This document shows, in pieces, positions 53,419-61,395 of a DNA stretch of 64,000 bases. The position numbers and the translations under genes are program-made. Position 1 is the stretch's first letter. Each line of letters starts with the position of its first letter. The DNA is from Pseudomonas sp. PIC25 (GTDB lineage Bacteria; Pseudomonadota; Gammaproteobacteria; Pseudomonadales; Pseudomonadaceae), in contig NZ_MUJY01000090.1 of assembly GCF_002286785.1 (NCBI RefSeq), positions 1-64,000 of the forward strand. Direction: 5' to 3'. Under the pieces are notes generated by a model. It searched no databases. It was given only the letters and a program-made list of their open reading frames with translations, and was not told where the DNA came from.

Positions 53419-53758
53419 CGCAATTCTCACCGCTGATTGTTTGTGCGAAATCGGCTGATTCCCGGTGCAGAAACAATCAGGCAGGCGAGCCTGCAGGTTC
53501 AATGGCAGATACCGAAACAGGTGATTCACAAATCGTGTTTAGCCAACGGTTTTATGGCTATGGATGTGGCACGGCCAGCCGCGCCGCCAGCCTAGATCCG
53601 CATAAGGCCGATGTAAGTATTTTGACCATATATGGATGAAATTTGTACAGATTTACTCTGATTTGATGCCTAACTATATTCTCGTAGACCTTTGCTGCTG
53701 GCCGTCTACATCGGACCTTCCAGCGCATTGTCGCTCCCACGATCAGAGACTTTCTTCC
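53419..53758. promoter_or_regulatory. leuC/mipA-like divergent control region
   Basis: 340 bases without a gene. CTGATTGTTT (53433-53442) and AAACAATCAG (53471-53480) form a perfect 10-bp inverted repeat just before leuC. TTGACC (53622-53627) overlaps the palindrome CCATATATGG (53626-53635). TGTACAGATTTAC (53644-53656) is the motif shared with 40732-40744. Promoters for both divergent genes should lie here. Confidence 0.5.
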
Positions 53759-54526
53759 ATGACACATCGCCGTTTGGTTCTTCTCGCTGTTGCGTTACCG
53801 CTTGCCGCCCAAGCCGACGAAAGTGGATTTCGATCCGTCGGTTTGGGCTTATCCGTCTCGCAAGGGATCTATGCCGGTGAGGATCGCTCCGTGTCGCTGC
53901 TGCCACTATTGCATTATGAGAGCGAACGTCTTTTCGTGCGGGGGCTGACCGGTGGTATGCACCTGTACCAGAACGAGGGTTTCGGCCTGGATGCGATAGT
54001 TGCCGGTCGTTTCGACGGTATCGACGCTGACGATTTCGGCCGTGACGAGTTGCTCGAGAATGGAATAGATCGCGATCTGCTGGAAGATCGTGACAATGGC
54101 CTGGACCTTGGCCTTCGGGCGACCTGGAGGGGCGCTGCCGGTGAACTGCAGGCCAGCGCCCGGGGCGATATCAGCGGGGCCAGCGATGGCTACGAATTGT
54201 CTCTCGAGTATGGCTACCCCTTTTCCGTGGCCGGTGCCGAGGTAACGCCATCGTTAACGATGAGCTACTTATCGGACAAGCTCGCGAACTACTACTACGG
54301 CACCCTAAGCGAGGAAGAGGCTCGCGGTGTATCCCGATACCGTCCCGGTAGCGCCTTCGTTCCGGGCGTGGCGCTCAGCGTAGCGAAACCACTGGGTGAA
54401 CGCTGGCTGCTCAATGCCGAGGCGAGCTACCAGAGCCTGCCAGACCGGATCACTGATAGTCCGCTGACTGAAGGGGACTCCGGTGTGTTTGGCGTCAAGG
54501 TAGGGCTTTCGTGGGTTTTTGACTGA
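53759..54526 (+). CDS. MipA/OmpV-family outer membrane protein
   Basis: 255 residues. A signal peptide ends at LAAQADE (about 20). The mature part is beta-strand-rich and starts VGLGLSVSQGIYAGEDRSVSLLPLLHYE, ending KVGLSWVFD with a terminal aromatic near the end. Such proteins are monomeric barrels or scaffold proteins of the outer membrane. It is the last intact gene before the right island end and may supply a second outer-membrane route. Confidence 0.75.
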   Translation: MTHRRLVLLAVALPLAAQADESGFRSVGLGLSVSQGIYAGEDRSVSLLPLLHYESERLFVRGLTGGMHLYQNEGFGLDAIVAGRFDGIDADDFGRDELLENGIDRDLLEDRDNGLDLGLRATWRGAAGELQASARGDISGASDGYELSLEYGYPFSVAGAEVTPSLTMSYLSDKLANYYYGTLSEEEARGVSRYRPGSAFVPGVALSVAKPLGERWLLNAEASYQSLPDRITDSPLTEGDSGVFGVKVGLSWVFD

Positions 54527-54532
54527 GGATAG

Positions 54533-54594
54533 GGACAGACCAAGCCAGCATTTTCGCCAGTGCCAGAGTCCTCCCTTAGCCCTTTGGTCTGTCC
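54533..54594. repeat. Inverted repeat overlapping the right island end
   Basis: GGACAGACCAA (54533-54543) and TTGGTCTGTCC (54584-54594) are perfect 11-bp inverted copies. The right copy overlaps the first four bases of attR. It may be an arm-type recombination site or a long-loop hairpin. Confidence 0.5.
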
Positions 54595-54610
54595 AGGTCG
54601 CGGAGCCAAA
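54591..54610 (+). repeat. attR: right direct repeat of the genomic island
   Basis: An exact copy of 33433-33452, i.e. the last 18 bases of tRNA-Asn plus AA. It is directly followed by CTCAAAAAGCCCC, the start of a tRNA-style terminator, so this was the original junction of the tRNA with its downstream DNA. Confidence 0.92.
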
Positions 54611-54650
54611 CTCAAAAAGCCCCAGGTGAAAACCTGGGATTTTTGAGTTT
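54608..54650 (+). terminator. Displaced terminator of tRNA-Asn
   Basis: AAACTCAAAAA, then CCCAGGT-GAAA-ACCTGGG, then ATTTTTGAGTTT: a GAAA-loop hairpin flanked by complementary A- and T-runs. It directly follows the tRNA-end copy and is separated from the real tRNA gene by the island. It can act in both directions. Confidence 0.88.
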
Positions 54651-54806
54651 GGCCTTGGGATTCCTGTCAGGTCTTCGGCGAGGCATAGCCGTCCGCTGTA
54701 AGGTTGCGAGGCTTCGGGCATGAATATCCTCGATTACTTGCTTGATAACGAGGGCTGAAATGGACGAGTACCCGGTCGATCACTGAGCAGACGAGGCTCG
54801 GCCGCT

Positions 54807-55400
54807 TCAGTGGTCTGCCCCCAGTTGTTGAGAGATATCAACCGGTTGCTGCTGTGTCTGCAGGTGTTCTGTTTCGCGCAGGTATGTGCTCAGGCCATCG
54901 CAACTGGCAGACCACTCGCACAGCCACTGGGGCAACGGCGGTGATTGTTCTTCCAGGCCGAGTTCGCGGGCGAATTCGGCAGGTGCGACATTACCCTTGG
55001 GCCCGCGGAACAGCCCGCGCATGGTCACCACTCCGATCACCCGATGATCCTTGACGAAGCGATGCTCGATGAAGCTCCACTTGTCGTCCCAGCCAAGCAT
55101 GCGCGTGTGGATTTCGAAGCGCTCGAACAGCTTCAGCTCGCGGCGGAACTTGCCCCACACATCGCCGACGATGGGCAGGGCGCGGTGCCGAAGCGCCACG
55201 CGAAAGGCGCCACTGCGTAGCACGTAATCCATACGGCCGACATCGGCCAGGGTGAAGTAGCGGCCGTTGGTGACGTGTCTGTTGAAGTCCAAATCCAATG
55301 GCCACACGCGCAACGCGATTACCGTGGTGGCGAGCCCGGGCACTGGTCTGTGCCAGGGGCGGCGCAGCAACATCAGCAAAAGGCGAAACCATAGGTTCAT
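54807..55400 (-). CDS. Thioesterase-like (hotdog-fold) protein
   Basis: 197 residues. VWPLDLDFNRHVTNGRYFTLADVGRMDYVLRSG (about 33-66) is the FNxHVxNxxY active-site pattern of 4-hydroxybenzoyl-CoA thioesterase-type hotdog proteins. The hydrophobic N-terminus (MNLWFRLLLMLLRR) may attach it to the membrane. It likely cleaves an acyl-CoA of unknown nature. It is the first gene beyond the island and diverges from the GlxA-type regulator. Confidence 0.75.
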   Translation of the reverse strand: MNLWFRLLLMLLRRPWHRPVPGLATTVIALRVWPLDLDFNRHVTNGRYFTLADVGRMDYVLRSGAFRVALRHRALPIVGDVWGKFRRELKLFERFEIHTRMLGWDDKWSFIEHRFVKDHRVIGVVTMRGLFRGPKGNVAPAEFARELGLEEQSPPLPQWLCEWSASCDGLSTYLRETEHLQTQQQPVDISQQLGADH

Positions 55401-55508
55401 GCGACAAACACCTGTTTGAATGACGGCGTCGCAGTCTAAGTGGGACGCCTGAGGTAAGGTAGATGCAGAAGTGACCAATATCATGCTGATTGCGCAATAA
55501 GGCTCACT

Positions 55509-56513
55509 ATGCACATAACGCTTCTATTAGCCGAACACAGCTCGCTCGCTACTGCCGCGCTGGTGCTTGAGGTGTTGGATGCGGCAAACCGCTTCGCTGC
55601 GCCTGCCACTGCACCTTTTGCCGTGAGCGTGGCGTCATTGGATGGGCAGCCTGTGGGCAATCCTCTAGGTCGTGCCATGCCAGTGGACGTAGCACTCGAT
55701 GCGCTCGAGCGAACCGATCTGGTGCTGATTCCCGGCTTTCTCTTCAGCTTGCGTGAGGCCCTGCCAACCTTCCAGCGCTACTGCGCCTGGTTGCGCCACC
55801 AGCACCAGCAGGGAGCGGTCATCGCGTCGATGTGTACCGCTACCTTCATGCTTGCCGAAGCAGGTTTGCTGGATGGCGTCGAGGCCACCACCCACTGGGC
55901 TTTTGCGGATCTTATGCGTCGCCGCTACCCGGCGGTTCGTCTGGATGAACGGCGCATTCTCTGCGAGGAGGGGCGCCTGATCAGCAGTGCTGGCGCGAGT
56001 GCGGCCATGGATCTGATGCTGCACCTGATTCGCCGGTTTGCCTCGCGTGAACTGGCGCAGCAATGCAGTCGCTACCTGCTGATCGACGATGTGCGCAACG
56101 AGCAGTCCGTCTACATCCGTTGGTCGATGCCTCGTGGCCATGGCGACGAGGCAGTGTCGCGTGTGCAGGAATGGATGGAGGCACACTTCGCCGAGCCCTG
56201 CGGCATCGACGAACTGGCCGTGGATTTCGGTTTCGGTGTGCGTAACTTCAAGCGCCGCTTCAAGGACGCCACTGGCTACAGCCCGCTGGCCTACCTTCAG
56301 GCATTACGTTTGGAAAAGGCCAAGCAATTGCTGGAAACCACGCGGCTGGGGTTCGATGTGATCACTAGCCGCGTGGGCTACGAGGACAGCAATTCATTCC
56401 GGCGTCTGTTCTGCCAGCGTGTCGGCATTTCGCCGGCGGCCTTTCGAAAGCGCTTTCGTTGCGCGCCCCAAGAGCGTGGCAAGCAAAGCCAGCAGGCTGG
56501 CCAAGGGTTGTGA
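55509..56513 (+). CDS. GlxA-type AraC-family regulator
   Basis: 334 residues. The N-terminal DJ-1/PfpI-like domain (LVLIPGFLFSL near 75, ASMCTATFMLAEAGLLDG near 113-130 with the nucleophile-position Cys) is followed by two AraC helix-turn-helix motifs (ELAVDFGFGVRNFKRRFKDATG and ITSRVGYEDSNSFRRLFCQRVG, about 235-310). This class often controls catabolism of nitrogenous compounds. The target may be the divergent thioesterase gene. Confidence 0.88.
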   Translation: MHITLLLAEHSSLATAALVLEVLDAANRFAAPATAPFAVSVASLDGQPVGNPLGRAMPVDVALDALERTDLVLIPGFLFSLREALPTFQRYCAWLRHQHQQGAVIASMCTATFMLAEAGLLDGVEATTHWAFADLMRRRYPAVRLDERRILCEEGRLISSAGASAAMDLMLHLIRRFASRELAQQCSRYLLIDDVRNEQSVYIRWSMPRGHGDEAVSRVQEWMEAHFAEPCGIDELAVDFGFGVRNFKRRFKDATGYSPLAYLQALRLEKAKQLLETTRLGFDVITSRVGYEDSNSFRRLFCQRVGISPAAFRKRFRCAPQERGKQSQQAGQGL

Positions 56514-56688
56514 CAGCTTCTCCGACGATGCAGCAAATGCCTCGTTTTATACCCGTTCAGATCAGCCAGCGTTCTCATCTAGCTGTTTCGGGGTCGAACC
56601 GGAGGGGGCTTGACAGCCCTGGGATACTGAAAGCGGCACCGCGGCCAACGCGGTGCATTCCGTCACGACACAAAAGGAAGGTGCTCCC

Positions 56689-57402
56689 ATGCGCAATGAA
56701 GAACTCAAAGCCTTGTTTGACCAGCAGGCTGCCGGTTATGACAAGCAATGGGCGGGGATGGCGCCCATTCGCGACGCCCTGTATTTCCTGCTCGACTCCC
56801 TCTTCGCAGGCTTGCCGGAAAATGCCCGGATACTTTGTGTCGGCGTGGGGACCGGTGCGGAGCTGGCTCACCTGGCGGAGCGCTTTCCCGGCTGGCGGTT
56901 CACGGCCGTCGATCCCTCGGGTGCCATGCTCGATATCTGCCGTCAGCGGGCCGCACAGGGCGGCTTCCTCTCGCGTTGTCGTTTTCACGAAGGCTATCTC
57001 GATACGCTGCCCGCCGAAGCCAACCACGACGGTGCTACCTGTTTTCTGGTGTCGCAATTTTTACTCGAACCGCAAGCGCGAATTGCCTTCTTCCATGAGA
57101 TCGCCCGTCGGCTGTCACCGGGCGGAGTGCTGGCAAATGCCGACCTGGCCTCCGATACCGAGTCTCCCGCCTATGAGGCGTTGCTACGCGACTGGATGGC
57201 GCTGATGTCCTCAGCCGGCGTGCAACCGGAAATGCTGGAACGGGCCCGGGCCGCCTATGCCCGCGATGTGGCGATCCTGCCGGCGCCACAGGTCGCCGGC
57301 ATCATCGAGGTGGCTGGGTTCGAGGCGCCGGTGCAGTTCTTTCAGGCTGGGCTGATGCATGGATGGCTCTGCACGCGGAAGGCAGACACTGATTGGAGTT
57401 AG
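56689..57402 (+). CDS. Class I SAM-dependent methyltransferase
   Basis: 237 residues. Motif I ILCVGVGTGAELAHLAERFP is near residues 46-65, motif II FTAVDPSGAMLDICRQR follows, and ISPGG-like RRLSPGGVLANADLA is near 143. No substrate-specific feature is visible. AAAGGAAG stands about 9 bases before the ATG. It is isolated from its neighbours by about 175 bases on each side. Confidence 0.82.
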   Translation: MRNEELKALFDQQAAGYDKQWAGMAPIRDALYFLLDSLFAGLPENARILCVGVGTGAELAHLAERFPGWRFTAVDPSGAMLDICRQRAAQGGFLSRCRFHEGYLDTLPAEANHDGATCFLVSQFLLEPQARIAFFHEIARRLSPGGVLANADLASDTESPAYEALLRDWMALMSSAGVQPEMLERARAAYARDVAILPAPQVAGIIEVAGFEAPVQFFQAGLMHGWLCTRKADTDWS

Positions 57403-57581
57403 TGGCGGCCTATTTTCGCTACGGGCCCATACCGTGGGGCGCGTGAGGCGAGTCCACCTGTGGGAGTCATCCGGCTGCCAGCCTGAGTACTTCCGATGGC
57501 CTCGGCTCTGACCGTTGCGCTTCGGCAGTACTGTTCCAAACGTGGTGGTTGCGGTCTTGATGAAGACAGCGCCAGCAGGCA

Positions 57582-58439
57582 CTACAGCATCCGCTGGGCA
57601 ATCACGCCCGCCAGGGCGACCAATACCAGTCCCCCCAGCAGCAGGCCCAGGCGCGAGCCGGATTTCTTCGCGCTGGCTGCCGATGCGGGCGGCTTGGGTG
57701 TCGAGACGCTTGCTGAGGCAGTGCGCAGGGGATTGGGCGTGGCCGGGCGGGGCGGCGTCGGCTGAGCGGCGGCAGCGGGCAGGTCGGCGGCGCGCATGAA
57801 CACCGTGGCGTCCTCATCGACCGCTTCCGGCACGGCCACCTTGGGGCCGATGACCAGCAACCGGGTGTTGCCCAGTTGCACCAGGTCGCCCGGTTGCAGC
57901 ACGGCGGCGATGACCTTCTGGCGGTTCACCTGGATGCCATTGGCCGAAGCCAGGTCCTTCACTTCAAGGTTGTCGCCCTTGAGGTAGAACTCGGCGTGCC
58001 GGCGCGACAGTTCCGGGTCGCTGAAGCACAGCTCGCACTTGACCGAGCGGCCGAAAGTCATCGAGCCGGTGATGTGGTACTTGTGGCCCTGGTTCTCGCC
58101 TTCTACCACCTGCAACAGCCAGCGCGGTGCGTTGGCTACCTTGGGACCGGTCCGGGCCGGGTCGTCGATGGTCAGCTCCAGCGTGCCCAGGCGCACGCGG
58201 TCGCCGGAGCGGATCTGATAGTGCTCGCCGATCTTCTCGCCATTGACGTAGGTGCCGCCGGGCGTGCCCAGGTCGGTCAGGTAGTAGAAGCGGTTTTCCT
58301 GGCGCAGCTCCGCATGGAAGGCGCCGACGCCGGGGGCGTCGAGCACCAGGTTGTTGCGGCTGTCCGCACCGAGGGTGAAGTGTTCATCGGCAAGCCAGAC
58401 GGGGCCCTGGCGGTTGTCAACGAAGTGAATCCTGAGCAT
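57582..58439 (-). CDS. Double FHA-domain membrane protein
   Basis: 285 residues. The first FHA domain (about 20-85, FTLGADSRNNLVLDAPGVGAFHAEL) and second (about 125-190, MTFGRSVKCELCFSDPELSRRHAEFYL) have the SxxH-type phosphothreonine pocket. After an Ala/Pro-rich linker comes a single C-terminal membrane helix (LGLLLGGLVLVALAGVIA). FHA domains read Thr phosphorylation, most plausibly by the kinase encoded 48 bases upstream. It is last in the phosphatase-kinase-FHA operon. Confidence 0.85.
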   Translation of the reverse strand: MLRIHFVDNRQGPVWLADEHFTLGADSRNNLVLDAPGVGAFHAELRQENRFYYLTDLGTPGGTYVNGEKIGEHYQIRSGDRVRLGTLELTIDDPARTGPKVANAPRWLLQVVEGENQGHKYHITGSMTFGRSVKCELCFSDPELSRRHAEFYLKGDNLEVKDLASANGIQVNRQKVIAAVLQPGDLVQLGNTRLLVIGPKVAVPEAVDEDATVFMRAADLPAAAAQPTPPRPATPNPLRTASASVSTPKPPASAASAKKSGSRLGLLLGGLVLVALAGVIAQRML

Positions 58440-58487
58440 GTCTGCCTCTACCTTGGGCTGGCGAGGCGGATGGCCTCGCATCGGGTG

Positions 58488-60044
58488 TCACTGGAAGATT
58501 CGGTTCCACAGGCGCTTGATCGGATTGCTCTGTTCTTGCGCCGGTTGGCTGGCGGGGCGCGTGCTGCGCGTGGATGACGGAGCCGGTGCCCGTGTCGCCA
58601 GTTGGTTCGCGCGGGCTTGTGCCTGGGCCTGGGCGACGCGCCGGGCGTGGTCGTCGCGCAGCGCGAGCAGGGCTTGGTTGTCGGGTTCGACGTCGAGCCC
58701 TTGCTGGATATGCTCCAGCGCCTGGGTGTATTCGCGCTGCTGGTAGGCCGCTTCGCTGAAGTCGACATAGCGCTGGGCGATGCGATGGATGCCGTCGAGG
58801 GCGCCGGCATGGTCCGGCACCCAGCCGAGTACCTGGCGGTAGTAATAAAGCGCGCTATCCTCGACCGGCTCGATCAACTGGCCCTCGGCGAGCCGCGCTT
58901 CGGCCAACTCCAGGTATCCGGCGATGCGCGCCTCCAGAACCCGCTTCAAGCCCTCGATGGCCTGGGCGTTCTCGGTATCCAGGCGCAGGGCCTGGCGGAA
59001 CCAGTAGTCGGCGTTGTCTTGCGCCGGCGTCACCAGCCTGCCGCTGACCAGGCTCTGCTCGGCACGGGCCAGGTAGTCATGGATACGATGCTGCTGATAC
59101 AGCTTGAAGCCGCCCGCTCCCAGCGCCACAGCCAGCAGCAGCGTGGCGACCGTGGCGGTCAGCCAGCGTCGCACGGGGCGATGGGCGCGTGGTTTAGCCG
59201 ATGGCTTAAGGGCTATGGCCGGCGCGATGCGAGTCATGTCCATGTCCGGCTCGGTAGCTTCCTCGATGGCCTCCAGCAGTTCCTGGCAGTTGGCGAAGCG
59301 CTCGTCGGGCTGCTTGGCCAGCATGCGTTCGAGCAGCGGCTGGTAGGCGGCGAGGGCTGGCGGCAACCGCGGCGGTGGCATCTGCATGTGGTTGAGCACG
59401 GTCTGCGGATAGCTGCCGGCACGGAACGGATTGGTTCCGGTGAGCATCTCGGCAAGGATGACGCCGAGGCTATAGATATCGCTGCGTCCGTCGAGCGGCT
59501 CGCAGCGCGCCTGCTCCGGGCTGCTGTAGGCCGGACTGCCGACGGCGACGCCGAAGTGCGTGAGTTCGTTGTCCAGCTCCACGGCCTTGGCCACGCCGAA
59601 ATCGGTGAGCACCACGCTGCCGTCGTTGCGGAACAGGATGTTGGCGGGTTTCACGTCGCGGTGGACCAAACCGTTGTCGTGCACCACCGCCAGGCCGCCG
59701 GCCAACTGGCGGACGATATCCAGCGCCCGCGAGGGGGAGAGCACGGTGCCGCGGTACTGCACCAGGTCGCCGCCGCCGACGTACTCCATCGCCAGGTAAT
59801 GGCGCCCATCGCCGATCTGGCCGATGTCGTAGATGGTGATGATGGCGGGGTGGTGCAGGGAGGCGATGATGTGCCCCTCCTGGATGAAGCGCTCGGTGAA
59901 GGCTTCGTCCTCGGTGTTCAGCAATACCTTGATGGCCACTTCCCGGTCCAGCGACAACTGGGTCGCCAGGTAGACTTCCGCCATGCCGCCCTTGCCCAGG
60001 CGTTTGTGCAGGCGATAACCGGGTATTTGCAGCGTCCTCTCCAT
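58488..60044 (-). CDS. Membrane Ser/Thr protein kinase
   Basis: 518 residues. The kinase domain has the Gly loop LGKGGMAEVYLA (16-27), Lys39, HRDVKPANIL with catalytic Asp130, DFG at 148-150 and SPEQAR near 175-180. A membrane helix follows at about 294-313, then an extracytoplasmic part with repeated helical units (RAEQSLVSGRLVTPAQDNADYWF-like blocks) resembling TPR repeats. This layout suggests a sensor kinase that reads periplasmic state. It is nine bases from the phosphatase gene. Confidence 0.9.
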   Translation of the reverse strand: MERTLQIPGYRLHKRLGKGGMAEVYLATQLSLDREVAIKVLLNTEDEAFTERFIQEGHIIASLHHPAIITIYDIGQIGDGRHYLAMEYVGGGDLVQYRGTVLSPSRALDIVRQLAGGLAVVHDNGLVHRDVKPANILFRNDGSVVLTDFGVAKAVELDNELTHFGVAVGSPAYSSPEQARCEPLDGRSDIYSLGVILAEMLTGTNPFRAGSYPQTVLNHMQMPPPRLPPALAAYQPLLERMLAKQPDERFANCQELLEAIEEATEPDMDMTRIAPAIALKPSAKPRAHRPVRRWLTATVATLLLAVALGAGGFKLYQQHRIHDYLARAEQSLVSGRLVTPAQDNADYWFRQALRLDTENAQAIEGLKRVLEARIAGYLELAEARLAEGQLIEPVEDSALYYYRQVLGWVPDHAGALDGIHRIAQRYVDFSEAAYQQREYTQALEHIQQGLDVEPDNQALLALRDDHARRVAQAQAQARANQLATRAPAPSSTRSTRPASQPAQEQSNPIKRLWNRIFQ

Positions 60045-60053
60045 GCCTCGTTC

Positions 60054-60830
60054 CTACGACTTGAAAGGTTTCAACAGCTTGTGGAAGAGCCCGTTCCGGG
60101 GTGGTTCGGCCGACGGCGGTGGCTGGCTGTGTCCGAGCACGATGCAGGAAATGTTGTCGCGGCCGCCATGCGCGTTCGCCTGTTCGATCAAGTGCTCGAC
60201 CATCTCTTCCAGCGTCTCGGCGGCAGTGCACTGGGCATGGATCTGCGCTTCACTGAGCTCACCGGTCAGGCCGTCACTGCACAGCAGCAGCACCTCGCCG
60301 GCCTGCAGGGTGCCGCTCAGGAAACCCACTTCGAGCGCCTGGTCGCGGCCCAGGCATTGCAGGATGACGTTGCGCCAGCGGTGCGTCTGGGCTTCGGCGG
60401 GGTCCAGCTCGCCGGCGTCGATCATGGTCTGTACCCAGCTGTGGTCGCGACTGAGGGGCGCAATGCCGTCGGCAGTGACGCGGTAGGCGCGGCTATCGCC
60501 GACCCAGGCGAGTTCGAAGTCGGCGCCTTCGAAACGAACGGCGACGATGGTGGTGCCCATGCCGCCTTGCGCCGCCGCGTCGAGCACGGCGCGGTTGGCG
60601 CTGTGGACCGCGGACTCCAGCCGTTCGCCACGCCCGATCGCCTGCTCCAGCGCTGTCAATGCGAGCGCACTGGCGACCTCGCCGCACTGATGCCCCCCCA
60701 TGCCATCGGCCACCGCCCAGAGGCCGAGCGCCGGGCAGCACAGCAGAGCGTCTTCATTGTGCTCGCGCATCCGCCCGGGTGAGGTGAGCCCGGCGAAATC
60801 CAGCAACGAGGAAGAAGCGATACGCAGCAT
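60054..60830 (-). CDS. PP2C-type protein phosphatase
   Basis: 258 residues of PPM fold. Metal-binding signatures are REHNEDALL (about 22-30), AVADGMGGHQCGE (39-51, Asp42), GDSRAYRV (about 118) and GGRDNISCIVL near the C-terminus. It would reverse phosphorylation by the adjacent kinase, and being first in the operon suggests it sets the basal off-state. Homologues often sit in type VI secretion clusters, but none is visible here. Confidence 0.92.
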   Translation of the reverse strand: MLRIASSSLLDFAGLTSPGRMREHNEDALLCCPALGLWAVADGMGGHQCGEVASALALTALEQAIGRGERLESAVHSANRAVLDAAAQGGMGTTIVAVRFEGADFELAWVGDSRAYRVTADGIAPLSRDHSWVQTMIDAGELDPAEAQTHRWRNVILQCLGRDQALEVGFLSGTLQAGEVLLLCSDGLTGELSEAQIHAQCTAAETLEEMVEHLIEQANAHGGRDNISCIVLGHSQPPPSAEPPRNGLFHKLLKPFKS

Positions 60831-61395
60831 GCAGGATGGTTCCTTGCTCCGGAGGCAGGACGATCGGAAAGGTGCGCAACATGATGCGGTCGGTCCGTGC
60901 CACTGTCATCGCTCTATCCCCTGACGAGATGGCAAATTGTTAACCAGTTGGCTTTTGGGACGAGAGGCACGACGGCTGGGGAGGCTGCCGGAGGTGCAAT
61001 CGAGTCCCCATAAAAAAGGCCGCCCGTGTGCGGCGGCCAAAGCTCAGCGTTTCTCGAGGAGCCCCGGTCTTAGAAACTCGAAGCCCGGAGGAACCGCGGA
61101 CTGGAGAACGATCCGCGGGTGCGAGCGGCGTCTACCCGGACAGCCCGACACAATTGGGCGATGACGCCGCTCGTACGGGAGGCCGTTCAGGCGCGTGCCG
61201 GGCGGCGCCCAGCGCATGGCCTTGGAAGCTGGCGCTTGGCGACCGATGCCGTGGATGGAGGTGCTGCAGCGATGACCTGAAAGGGCTGATTCATGACGTG
61301 TCCCAGGGGAGGGGGTGGGTGCGTCAAGCTTGTGCTGAAGGAATGGGTGAGTTAAAGCTATATTTACTTATGTTCATGTTAGGTAAAGCTCATTC
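60831..61395. other. Long structured intergenic region
   Basis: 565 bases between the phosphatase start and the LysR start. It contains a minus-strand terminator at 61012-61038 with no protein gene upstream of it, and several strong stems: CGCGGA/TCCGCG (61095-61100 with 61112-61117) and GCGAGCGGCGTC/GACGCCGCTCGT (61121-61132 with 61163-61174). The promoters of both divergent genes lie at the edges; the segment 61340-61390 is AT-rich as expected. Confidence 0.6.
61012..61200 (-). ncRNA. Candidate small RNA ending at an intrinsic terminator
   Basis: On the minus strand a series of stem-loops is followed by GGCCGCC-N7-GGCGGCC and six T residues (61038 down to 61012). No coding frame feeds this terminator, which is why an untranslated transcript is suspected. 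The upper end and promoter are not visible, so the start is a guess. Not recognised as RsmY/Z, CrcZ, PhrS or other familiar Pseudomonas RNAs. The alternative is a plain insulator. Confidence 0.4.

Larger units (their letters stand above)
33451..54590. mobile_element. Genomic island integrated at tRNA-Asn, ICE-derived
   Basis: About 21.1 kb between two copies of the tRNA end. Supporting signs: the tRNA-proximal terminator (54608-54650) stands after the right copy; tyrosine recombinase, RAQPRD and DUF4400-type remnants inside; lower and uneven GC compared with flanks (very low in the gene at 37291); cargo of accessory type (RNA repair, catabolism). No intact integrase, relaxase or type IV secretion gene remains, so it should be immobile on its own. 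Exact ends are set by the 20-bp repeat. Confidence 0.9.

Noticed and set aside
54710-54770. A tiny open frame (MNILDYLLDNEG) after the displaced terminator
   Set aside because: Twelve codons without a convincing ribosome site or conservation evidence.
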